DNA from: Novipirellula aureliae
GTDB lineage: Bacteria; Planctomycetota; Planctomycetia; Pirellulales; Pirellulaceae
Assembly (NCBI RefSeq): GCF_007860185.1
Contig: NZ_SJPY01000007.1
Span: 1 to 64,000 of the forward strand
Length of the DNA stretch: 64,000 bases
Reading direction: 5' to 3'
In this document: piece after piece, positions 7,994 to 16,484 of the stretch
Layout of the letters: every line of letters begins with the position of its first letter
How positions within the stretch are numbered: position 1 is the first letter of the stretch
The notes under the pieces: model-generated
What the model saw: only the letters and a program-made list of their open reading frames with translations
What the model was told of the DNA's origin: nothing
The model's database searches: none
Translations under genes and position numbers: made by a program

Positions 7994-9524
7994 GATTGAC
8001 TAGTCCCTTCACGCAAGAAGCTGCTGCTGCAAACAATAGTTTTCCGACGGCCTCTTTGTTTTCGTCCAAGAAGTCAGCCGTGTTTTTACCAAAACCAGCT
8101 ACATTATCCTTCGCGTCGGTGAGCCCCTGTTTCTTCTCACGCCACCAGCGGTCCGAGATTTCTTTTTGGGATTTGGCGGCCATTTGCTGCTGTGCATTGA
8201 ACGATGATCGATTGAACAACGCCCAGTCAGGAGTTCGACCAAGATTCTTGCAGCTTTGATCGTAAACGATTCGTGGTGTCCATTCTTGAAGCCGGGCATC
8301 GATCAATTTTTGCCAATGGCCAAGATCGGCGGTTTCGTAGATTTCGGTTTTCGTGTACGGGATTGGCATCCTGGCCAATTCGTGGATCGTGTTAAGCTCT
8401 CGAAAGAGATGTAGGCTTTCAACCGCATGGCGAGCAAGCCGATCAATGGATTCGATGTCCAAGTTGATGAACTCGAATTCGTCATGAGCCAATGCGATTC
8501 CAAGCTCGTTGAGCGATGTTTGGTAGGCTTTCCATCCATCATCGGAAGCGTAATACCCGCGAGTAACTTGCCAAGACGTGCGAGTCGTACCAACTGATCG
8601 ACTCCAGAGTTGTTCACGCTCAACGGCGGCCAACTGAAAAAACTCTTTCGAGCGTAGCGACGACTTGCCCATGCGTTTCATATTGCTGTTGTAGTCAGGC
8701 CACTTTGCGGCCGAATCGAGCGAGGCAGCGACAAGTTGTTCTTGTGCTGCATCGGTTAGTGAGGCGAATTCCTTTTGCTCGATGACCGCGATATCCAATC
8801 TGCGCAACGCTTTTCTGTATGCTGAGTATCCATCACGCTCATACTTTGCTGATCGGGCGAGTCGGTCGATGTCATCGATGCTTAAATTGATGAACTCGAA
8901 TTGGGAATAGTCGGTTCCTAATCCCATCTCACTGCGACACGATGAATAGGTTTCCCAGCCTTGTTTTCCGTCGTAGCAACCGCTCGTGTATTGATAGACA
9001 GACTGCTGTGTGCCGACTGCCTGTTCGTGCAGTTTTCGTCGCTTATCAGCAGTCAGTTTCATGTACGCATCAGCCTTGTGAAACACAAGCCCCATCTGAG
9101 ACATATTCCGGCTGTATTCGCCCCAACGAGCCGCAGCATCTGAAGAGGACTCCAAGAGGGCATTCTGCTCGCTGATTGCCAGCGATGCAAACTGTTGTAC
9201 TGACTTCGGCTCAAGCTTGAGCACTCTTAGGTTTCCACTGTACAACTCATAAGCCCGTCTAAGCGAGTCTGCTTTACGCGCGGTCGCATCACACGTTTTG
9301 ATCCCCATTGCGTAGAAATCACGCTTCGTGTACTCGACTTCCTGCTGCATTGTGTTGGTAGCGTCGATATAGGTTTGCCACGAACTTTCCGCATCCATGT
9401 AGCCGGAAATCGCTTCAAAATAGGAACGTACCGGCGGCGAAGGTTCAGCACCATCAGCGGTGCGACCCAGGCCACTCAGCAGGCACAACAAGACCGCCCA
9501 AACCAAAGCAAATACCCGAATCAT
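7902..9524 (-). CDS. secreted protein with internal repeats, unknown function
   Basis: This 540-residue protein has a signal peptide (about 1-26, ending near DGAEP). It contains at least two long internal repeats. The unit EFINL(S/D)I(D/E)(D/S)IDRLAR followed by a YxAYRKAL / GWKAYQTSL-type helix and an S(A/S)(A)KWPDYNxNM / ARWGEYSRNM motif recurs at about 90-225 and 225-370. The whole is helical and charged, with no catalytic motif. Near the C-terminus LLFAAAASCVKGL is mildly hydrophobic. It is transcribed divergently from the 10056-19404 operon. A broken copy of its 3' end is at 587-680. Confidence 0.8.
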   Translation of the reverse strand: MIRVFALVWAVLLCLLSGLGRTADGAEPSPPVRSYFEAISGYMDAESSWQTYIDATNTMQQEVEYTKRDFYAMGIKTCDATARKADSLRRAYELYSGNLRVLKLEPKSVQQFASLAISEQNALLESSSDAAARWGEYSRNMSQMGLVFHKADAYMKLTADKRRKLHEQAVGTQQSVYQYTSGCYDGKQGWETYSSCRSEMGLGTDYSQFEFINLSIDDIDRLARSAKYERDGYSAYRKALRRLDIAVIEQKEFASLTDAAQEQLVAASLDSAAKWPDYNSNMKRMGKSSLRSKEFFQLAAVEREQLWSRSVGTTRTSWQVTRGYYASDDGWKAYQTSLNELGIALAHDEFEFINLDIESIDRLARHAVESLHLFRELNTIHELARMPIPYTKTEIYETADLGHWQKLIDARLQEWTPRIVYDQSCKNLGRTPDWALFNRSSFNAQQQMAAKSQKEISDRWWREKKQGLTDAKDNVAGFGKNTADFLDENKEAVGKLLFAAAASCVKGLVNPLPAPVEVDGYTRTDGTEVRPHTRRAPNSE

Positions 9525-10055
9525 ACCTATTCACCTTTAATACTGCCGAATTAACTTCGTTTTGTTTCGGAATACGAGTTCGCCGAAGCCTATGAATAGC
9601 ACTGGCTCCTCATCAAATCAAGTGTGAGCATCTTCAACACTACCCAGTAATCTAACACGTCCGACACGCTTGTGCTAAACAGCTAGCCGTCCGACTTTTA
9701 CGCCCCAAGTCTCGCCAGCACAATTAGGCATTCCCTGAATACCTACTTCGAATTGATGACTCGAGACTCGCCTCGCAAGTGCCATCGTGCTTAAACGAAA
9801 AGTTGATTTACCCGATATGCCCGCATCATTCAGCCAATTCGGTTCATTTAATGCTTAACCCGTACAGCAATGTAGATGGCGAGCCGTTCGTTCAACACTT
9901 ACCGAACATAGGCAAACTGTCGCAGGCGAGTGACTAACTAATCATGCTGATTGAGGTAACTGAATTGCCGGAGGCATCTTTTTTATACCCTCACTTGTCC
10001 CCCACGCCCGGCGCATGTCGTTGTATACTCGGAAGACATGAACTAACCTCGGGCG
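9525..10055. other. divergent intergenic region
   Basis: About 530 bp separate the divergent secreted repeat protein and the six-gene operon. No credible ORF is present. It must hold both promoters, but I cannot assign boxes with confidence. Confidence 0.5.
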
Positions 10056-11720
10056 TTGTCGAATTTGGTTTTCGGAAAAGTGGGAAGAGCAGAATGCGAG
10101 TGGGTTATGCAAGCTGAATTGTTAAACGCTGCCAGCGGATTGGTGCTGGGGGACGAAAATGCAAATTCGCTTGCGCCGGCGAAACAGTTGGGGCGGGGCG
10201 ATGATCGCGACTTGACTCGTATCCTGTATGGGTTGGCGGTGTTGCATCGCCAATTGGCACATGACAAGGCGGGTAGTGGCTGTGGCAATATACGCGAGGA
10301 CTCGCTTAGGCGAACCGATGACGGCCACTTAATTCTGGTTTGCGATCTTTCGCGTCCGACGACTTGCGAAAACACGGCTCGCAACGACGCCGATTCGAGG
10401 CTTTATTTGAATGTTGGACAACCGCCACGACAGGTTGACGACCTTGTTGCGTTGGGAGTCGTTGCAGCGGAGTTTCTTGTACCGCCAAACAAACGTCCCG
10501 AAGTCAAAGACGCAGGCCAAGCGTATCGAAAGGAACTGGCAGGTTGCATTTCGACTTCAATCCTGCGAAGACGCTCGAATCGGGTTTGCCGCAAGCTGGT
10601 CAAATCGCTGTTACTTTGCGGCGCTGACGCTGAACAGACCACAGCGGACTTCCTAGGCGATCATGTTGGATTAGTTCGGCTAACCGATCGCTCGGAATTG
10701 AAACCCGCCGGTTGGATTGATGTGGCTCGAAGTTTCTCAAAGTCGACAATGGCGGGACTCGGAGTCGCATTTCTTTTGCTGATATCGCTGTTGTGGCTTT
10801 GGAGCGGGGAGGAAACAAAATCTCGATCCCTGTCCGACAAGCTTGACACGGCATCTTTTGATAAACAGTCATTAAAAGATGATAATGAGCAACTTGTTGC
10901 TGAGAATCAACGGTTGAAGAATAGGCCCAACACACAGAATTCACCCCAGCCTCCCGATCCAAAAAAATTCCCGATCGACGATCTTTTGCAAGACAAACGT
11001 TACAAATTATTTGCTGAAGATGCGAACTTACGTGGCGATAAAAAATTTCAGGCAATCAGGGTAAAAGAGCAATTGACCAATGAAGAAGTCGATTACGCCG
11101 ACAGCGTTCTGACAGACTTGGTCGAAGCATCGGAGGTTTGGTGGGATATCGTCTTAGATAAAGCCACCAAGGATGAGGTGACCCTAAGAATCGAAGGCCA
11201 GAGCAACGATGACGTTAAAAAGGCATTGAAGGTTTGGTACGGACAAGCCGCCGAAAATGAAAGACGAACGCTCGTCCTTAGAGACACCCACGTTCCGAAT
11301 GGATATGTGGGCTATGACTTCTGGCTGACGATCCGAGACACCCAGAATGACAAAGATTCTGTCATCAAAGCAAAAGCCAACTCATCTCAAAAACTCGATT
11401 TCGACAAGAAAAGTCCTGCCCGTGCATTCATTACCTGGAAGGCCGGTCAACCCATTCCAATTTGGCTAGAAAGCGGGTCATACATGAATATGATTGGGAA
11501 CAATCAGATTACCAAGAAAGCAACGGGTGCATTGGCATTGCCCCTATTCGCAATCGGTGAGTTTAGAAACGGTGATTTCATGTTGAAATTCGATGTCACT
11601 CCCTTGCCTGGTCCTCCCATCGAGTCCTTAGGGTTTGCACCTGGCAAACCACGGATACTTCACCCAGAGCCGGACAAGGACGGTGGAGTACCAATACACC
11701 TAGAAGACGAGTTAAATTAA
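10056..11720 (+). CDS. kinase-like (probable pseudokinase) transmembrane protein
   Basis: The product has 554 residues from TTG 10056, or 537 from ATG 10107 (MQAELLNAASG), which I slightly prefer. The cytoplasmic N-terminal ~220 residues resemble a degenerate protein-kinase C-lobe: LYGLAVLHRQLAH, GNIREDSLRRTDDGHLIL and CDLSRPTT occupy the places of the HRD-loop and DFG segments. The catalytic Asp of HRD and the DFG motif are not recognisable, and no glycine loop is visible. One membrane segment follows at about 233-252, then a coiled coil (DKQSLKDDNEQLVAENQRLKN) and an extracytoplasmic domain. It is the first gene of the operon, 25 bp before the next, so it may be a sensor or scaffold. Confidence 0.7.
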   Translation: MSNLVFGKVGRAECEWVMQAELLNAASGLVLGDENANSLAPAKQLGRGDDRDLTRILYGLAVLHRQLAHDKAGSGCGNIREDSLRRTDDGHLILVCDLSRPTTCENTARNDADSRLYLNVGQPPRQVDDLVALGVVAAEFLVPPNKRPEVKDAGQAYRKELAGCISTSILRRRSNRVCRKLVKSLLLCGADAEQTTADFLGDHVGLVRLTDRSELKPAGWIDVARSFSKSTMAGLGVAFLLLISLLWLWSGEETKSRSLSDKLDTASFDKQSLKDDNEQLVAENQRLKNRPNTQNSPQPPDPKKFPIDDLLQDKRYKLFAEDANLRGDKKFQAIRVKEQLTNEEVDYADSVLTDLVEASEVWWDIVLDKATKDEVTLRIEGQSNDDVKKALKVWYGQAAENERRTLVLRDTHVPNGYVGYDFWLTIRDTQNDKDSVIKAKANSSQKLDFDKKSPARAFITWKAGQPIPIWLESGSYMNMIGNNQITKKATGALALPLFAIGEFRNGDFMLKFDVTPLPGPPIESLGFAPGKPRILHPEPDKDGGVPIHLEDELN

Positions 11721-11745
11721 GCCCCCCCTTTGTCTAGAGAATTCA

Positions 11746-12894
11746 ATGAAAACCATTTACTTCCTCGTACTGTTAGGTGCCATCGCGGCACCCCTGTCGG
11801 CTCAAACGGTCGAAATACCGAAAGAGCAACAAAAACGATTTACACCTGTTGACTCGACCGAGTTACTCATGCGTTATCCGAAAGGAAAAACTTGGCAGGC
11901 GTTGTCGGTGCTGCGGGTCAACGGAACGGGACGTTCGAGCAATTGGGGGATTGAAGGCGAAGCTTATTTCGTCCAAGCCAATCGCTATCTGACGCAGGTG
12001 AAGATTTTGGACAACGTGCAATTCGGTCAAACCGCGACGATCAAAATGCGTGTCGATGTGATCGATGCAGGGACGTCAAAGGTCGTGTCTAAACAAAGGA
12101 TGCGAATAACCGGTTTCGATGTCGGCGATCCTGTCTTGAAGTATGCGTTGAATAAGGCCGATCAAGCCGCAATGATTGGATCGCCTGCTTATCGCATGGC
12201 TACGATACTGCTTAAGAAAGGGGAACAGATTGATCCGCAATATGAACGGACGCTGACAGCAGTCGCGAGAGGGATTGGCATCTCCGTTGACCAGTTGATC
12301 AATATTAAGGAGACCGAATGGGTTGAAAACCCAAGGGTCTATGTGGGTTGCGCTTTTGAACTGGAGTGGGTAAATGGTTTCGGTGTCACAAAAGCAACTC
12401 AGGTGAAAAGCTCAATCGGCAATGCACCCAAAATCAAAGTCGAAGACATACGTGCTTGGGCTGCGGGAGCCGATCCGTTAGCGGAACTTTACGTCTTCCC
12501 ATCGCTCGCCAAACGCATCGGTGACAAGTGGCAGTTGGATGCATCACGAGCAGCATCGATTTTTTCAGGCCAAGGGGATGCAGTCTCGATGGGCAAAATC
12601 AACTTGCGATATGGGAGCAATGGAAGCTATGACACTTCGGACGTTCGCAATCTATCGATCGTCAGTGGCGATGTGACGGTGTTCACGGAAAGCGACGGCC
12701 AAGAGACTCGCTACCAAATCAATTCAATGGAAGGCGGCATGAAGGTTGACAATGGCGATGCGATGCTGTTAATGGCGAATGGGACCGGCGACATTAGCTA
12801 CAACCGGCTTTCCACAGACCATTTCCTGTTCAAAGCGGAGTTGTCAAAAAACGTTCGCGCTGAGTGGCGATACGAAGCAAAGCGAATGGATTGA
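11746..12894 (+). CDS. secreted protein, unknown function
   Basis: The 382-residue product has a clear signal peptide (MKTIYFLVLLGAIAAPLSAQ). The mature part is mixed alpha/beta and shows no known motif. The spacing of 25 bp from the gene before and 3 bp to the ABC transporter gene after it puts it firmly inside the operon. It probably works in the periplasm with the extracytoplasmic domain of the first protein or with the transporter. That is inference from context only. Confidence 0.7.
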   Translation: MKTIYFLVLLGAIAAPLSAQTVEIPKEQQKRFTPVDSTELLMRYPKGKTWQALSVLRVNGTGRSSNWGIEGEAYFVQANRYLTQVKILDNVQFGQTATIKMRVDVIDAGTSKVVSKQRMRITGFDVGDPVLKYALNKADQAAMIGSPAYRMATILLKKGEQIDPQYERTLTAVARGIGISVDQLINIKETEWVENPRVYVGCAFELEWVNGFGVTKATQVKSSIGNAPKIKVEDIRAWAAGADPLAELYVFPSLAKRIGDKWQLDASRAASIFSGQGDAVSMGKINLRYGSNGSYDTSDVRNLSIVSGDVTVFTESDGQETRYQINSMEGGMKVDNGDAMLLMANGTGDISYNRLSTDHFLFKAELSKNVRAEWRYEAKRMD

Positions 12895-12897
12895 GCA

Positions 12898-15303
12898 TTG
12901 TCTACGATGAATTCAGTGAAGCCGCACGAACGATGCCGGATGTGTCGTGGTGGCATCGTACAGGACGGGCATTGTTTGCAATGTTCGTACCCTCAAGTGC
13001 AAGCCGAAGATGCTGGGTTACCGCCGTGGCCCACTGAGTCGGGTCGCAGCATCGGCGCTGGCTCCGCATGGCACGCCAGTTACCTCAACACGCATCCTGG
13101 GCAACCTTGGCAGTTGCACATACGTGAGGGTGAGTCGAAAAAGGTTTGTGCAAAAGAGATCAACTACAACGGAGTGCTGGACGACGATACGTGCTTGTTT
13201 CTGTGGTGTCCGCCAGATCAACAAGCGTTGTATGTTCGCATGTTGGCACCCGAGCATAGCGAAGACGACTGGATAACGATCCGTGGCGAAGTAACCCATG
13301 CTGGAAAGCTCTCGCCCGGTGACCTCTTAACGATCGGTTCCTACCCCTGGGTTTTTCATGCCTATTCGTATGGCAATGGTTTCGGGTTAGAAGCCGGTAA
13401 TCCACTTGTCGGCTCTTCGGTGGAACTACGTGAGGTGACCCTGGGCCAGCGGTTGAATGTTCCGGCGTTGCGGTTCACCTCAGGCCAATTTGTGGGGATT
13501 ATCGGTTCGAGCGGGTCGGGAAAATCGACTTTGATCCGTGAAATTGCTGAAACTCGCGTTGGCCGTGGCATCGTGCTGATCGACGGACAAAGTCGCGATG
13601 ACGGTGACGATCCCGCAATGAGCAAGATCGCTTATGTGCCGCAGAAAGACGTGGTACATGAGGATTTGACGGTTGGCCAACAGACAATTGACTACGTGCG
13701 ATTGGTGAACCCTGAAATCCGCAGCGACCGGATCGATGAGTCTTTGCGAGTCGTTGGGCTGCGAAATCTATCTGGTCGCTACCCATCGCAGCTTTCTGGT
13801 GGTCAATTGCGGCGTACACGGTTGGCGGCGGCGTTTGCACGTAGCCCAGGCGTGTTGCTGCTCGACGAGCCGGATAGTGGCCTCGATCCCAAAACGGCCC
13901 TCGATATCCGGCGATTGCTGCGCACATTCAGTCTGTTGGGAGCAACCGTGATCACGGTTACTCACCATCGACACGGGATGGACCACTTTGATCGAGTCCT
14001 GACGCTCGACCGCGGACGAATCATTGCTGACTCGCTACCAGATGGCCCGCTGCCGGATACAACATCCAGTGGAAAACAACAGCGGGCTTCGCGGTTGAGG
14101 CAATTCGCACAGATTTTCCGTCGCGAGTGGACTCAGTTCGCACAGCGAAAGTTTTTCACTGGCGAGCTTCATCCCTTTGGTGATCGATTGGTGAATTGGT
14201 TACCGCAGTCGATTCGGCAACTTCGTATTGCGGTTCCACAGTGGATTCTTGTCGGTTTGGTGATTCCGATTTTGTTCGCCATCTCGATCGGTTTGGCTTT
14301 GCCGACGGAAACGCCTCAGGAAAAGCTTCATCCACATTTGGCTGGGTTTCTTTGCGTGTTGTCGGTGATTTGGATGGCCGCTAGTCACAGTCACTTGGCC
14401 TTGACGACCAATTGGCACCGAATCGAGTACGAACGCCAGCAGGGGCTGCGTGCCTATCCGTTTCTCGCCGCCAAGTCCACTTTCCTGTTTCTCGTGACGG
14501 TGATTCAGACGAGTCTATTTTTTGGCGTGTTCTGGTTCATTCGTCATGGCTGGCTTCAGCAGCCAATGTTTTATGGCAGCAGTGACGACACTCCTGGAGT
14601 CGGAACCGTCTCTTTGGGCGACACACCGTTTAAAAATTTGGATGTAGGCAATTGGCAAGTGTTCGCGACTTTGATCGCTGTCGGATTGGCTGCGTCCCAA
14701 CTTGGGCTGATGATATCGGCCATAGCGAAATGGCGGACGCTAGTTGCTGCTTCAATTTTACCGTTGGTGATGATGGTTCAAATCCTCTTTTCTGCGTTTG
14801 TGATTCAAGCCGAAGTGAGTGACCAGAATGTCGAGAAAACCTATGCGGGATTCTGGTGGCAGAATCGCTGTGAAGGCATTGAGGGCTGCCCATCGACGCT
14901 AGTCAGGTTCGAGCCCAAGACGGGGTTGATCTGCGAAGAATGTAGTAGTGCGGCACCGGGAGGCAATCGAAAGCCATTGTCTGAAAAAGACATCGATTAT
15001 CGACTCGAAGAAAACACGAAAACACCGCTTCGTTTCGCCACGATAGCATCCTACGGCACATTGACACGTTATGCTGACATCTCGCTGCGTCCTATCGTTA
15101 AATGCCTTGAGGACGAAGAACACCAGCAGAAATACGGATATGCCGTTTTGCGTCGCGATGCGATGATTCGACTGGTGTTGATTGCGATGTTGTGCCATTT
15201 CGTCGTCGTGATTCTCAGCGGCGGTTTTGCACCTCGCGTGATTGTGCGTCGATTGCGTGTGTGGGTGCAGGCAATTTCCAGTAAGCCCAAGGCGGAATCA
15301 TGA
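12898..15303 (+). CDS. ABCG-type exporter: zinc ribbon, possible FHA-like domain, ABC ATPase and ABC2 membrane domain
   Basis: The 801-residue product (TTG 12898, or ATG 12907) begins with a zinc ribbon (CRMC at 13-16, CLQC at 26-29). A beta-rich segment at about 60-160 could be an FHA-like domain. The ATPase has Walker A GSSGSGKST (202-210), Q-loop Gln248, signature LSGGQ (298-302), Walker B VLLLDEP (318-324) and H-loop His355. The C-terminal half has about six membrane helices with a large loop before the last one. The ATPase-membrane fusion and order fit the ABCG/ABC-2 class. An FHA-like domain would suit reading phosphorylated partners, but the nearby kinase-like protein looks inactive. 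Substrate is unknown. It overlaps the next gene by 4 bp. Confidence 0.85.
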   Translation: MSTMNSVKPHERCRMCRGGIVQDGHCLQCSYPQVQAEDAGLPPWPTESGRSIGAGSAWHASYLNTHPGQPWQLHIREGESKKVCAKEINYNGVLDDDTCLFLWCPPDQQALYVRMLAPEHSEDDWITIRGEVTHAGKLSPGDLLTIGSYPWVFHAYSYGNGFGLEAGNPLVGSSVELREVTLGQRLNVPALRFTSGQFVGIIGSSGSGKSTLIREIAETRVGRGIVLIDGQSRDDGDDPAMSKIAYVPQKDVVHEDLTVGQQTIDYVRLVNPEIRSDRIDESLRVVGLRNLSGRYPSQLSGGQLRRTRLAAAFARSPGVLLLDEPDSGLDPKTALDIRRLLRTFSLLGATVITVTHHRHGMDHFDRVLTLDRGRIIADSLPDGPLPDTTSSGKQQRASRLRQFAQIFRREWTQFAQRKFFTGELHPFGDRLVNWLPQSIRQLRIAVPQWILVGLVIPILFAISIGLALPTETPQEKLHPHLAGFLCVLSVIWMAASHSHLALTTNWHRIEYERQQGLRAYPFLAAKSTFLFLVTVIQTSLFFGVFWFIRHGWLQQPMFYGSSDDTPGVGTVSLGDTPFKNLDVGNWQVFATLIAVGLAASQLGLMISAIAKWRTLVAASILPLVMMVQILFSAFVIQAEVSDQNVEKTYAGFWWQNRCEGIEGCPSTLVRFEPKTGLICEECSSAAPGGNRKPLSEKDIDYRLEENTKTPLRFATIASYGTLTRYADISLRPIVKCLEDEEHQQKYGYAVLRRDAMIRLVLIAMLCHFVVVILSGGFAPRVIVRRLRVWVQAISSKPKAES

Positions 15304-16481
15304 AGCCGCTTTTTGTTTGCATCTTATTTGCGTTGAGTCCGCTGCTGCTATTGCGAGCCGACGAGCCGGTTCCGCAAGCGACCGTCGTCATTGAATTGCC
15401 AATTCAAGGCGATCGTTATGATGCGAGCAGGTTTACTGGGCTATCGAAAAACGAGAGGGCGAGCGAGAGCGAGGCTGTGTGGTATCCGTTGACGACCAAG
15501 ACGCGGTTTGCGTTGATGCTGCTTAAAACGCAGGCTGTCGTCACCGAGTATGACATCTCATCCACTCGGCTGCGGATTGAATTCGCTGAAGACAAGGTGA
15601 ACGAAATCGTGCCGATTCTGTTTCCGCCAAGTTTCTTGAATATCGACGATTTTACGGGACAAGATCGCGTGGTGGTGCTAGTCCATGGCCTCGAAGGCGG
15701 AAAGCTGACGTATCGCGAGCTTGCCCCTGCATTTGAAGCCCATGGCTGGTTTCCTCTACAGATGGTCTATCCCAACGACGGGGGTATTAAGGAGCCCGCA
15801 AAATTCTTGCAGGGGGAACTTGAGCGACTACATCGCCGCTATCCGCAAACCCGCTGGGCCATCGTCGCTCATAGTCTCGGCGGGCTTGTTGCCTGGGAAG
15901 CTTTGGCGAGTGCAAAGTCTACTCCTGTGACGGATCTCGTCACCCTCGGTACTCCCTTTGCCGGTTCCTCCATGGCTCGTTTTCAATCCGATTTAGAATT
16001 AGCCGATGTCGCCGTTCGATTGATGGCGTTTGATTTGGGGGCAATCGATACATTAGCTGACGGTTCGGGTGAAGCGATCGAGCTTTTGAAGCCAGATAGT
16101 CAACAGCGACGAGATCTGCTCAAACGCTCGCTCCCGCCCGTCGTGCGATTACACTTGGTTGCTGGCAGCGGTGGACCGATCAAAAAAGATGAAATAGTGA
16201 AGTTTTCAGGATTAATTGAGCGAGTGATCGAAAGACTGAACCCCAGCGAGCAGTTTGCGGCGCATCTGCGTGTTTTGGCGTCTGCATCGGAGGTTGTTGA
16301 AGGCGTAGGCGACGGTGCGGTTACAGTGCGGAGTGCGACAGCAATCGATCATCATTATAGTCAGCGAGTTTTTAGTCGTTCCCACACCGGTTTGTTGAAA
16401 GTGAACCAAGACAACGACGAAGTGCTAGAGTGGATCCTGGCACAACTGCGCAAGGTCGATGCCGCAGGATCGAAACGATGA
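15300..16481 (+). CDS. secreted alpha/beta hydrolase, lipase-like
   Basis: This 393-residue protein has a signal peptide (about 1-20) and an alpha/beta-hydrolase core. The oxyanion strand is VVVLVHGLEGG (about 124-134) and the nucleophile elbow is AHSLGG with Ser192. A plausible acid is Asp338 in GDGAVTVRSA and the His is His362 in SHTGLL. This arrangement resembles PGAP1-like/DUF676-type lipases acting on lipids or acylated substrates. Its ATG overlaps the stop of the ABC exporter (ATGA), so translation is coupled. In this operon it may modify membrane lipid or a lipidated partner, but the substrate is not shown by sequence. Confidence 0.85.
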   Translation: MKPLFVCILFALSPLLLLRADEPVPQATVVIELPIQGDRYDASRFTGLSKNERASESEAVWYPLTTKTRFALMLLKTQAVVTEYDISSTRLRIEFAEDKVNEIVPILFPPSFLNIDDFTGQDRVVVLVHGLEGGKLTYRELAPAFEAHGWFPLQMVYPNDGGIKEPAKFLQGELERLHRRYPQTRWAIVAHSLGGLVAWEALASAKSTPVTDLVTLGTPFAGSSMARFQSDLELADVAVRLMAFDLGAIDTLADGSGEAIELLKPDSQQRRDLLKRSLPPVVRLHLVAGSGGPIKKDEIVKFSGLIERVIERLNPSEQFAAHLRVLASASEVVEGVGDGAVTVRSATAIDHHYSQRVFSRSHTGLLKVNQDNDEVLEWILAQLRKVDAAGSKR

Positions 16482-16484
16482 CAA

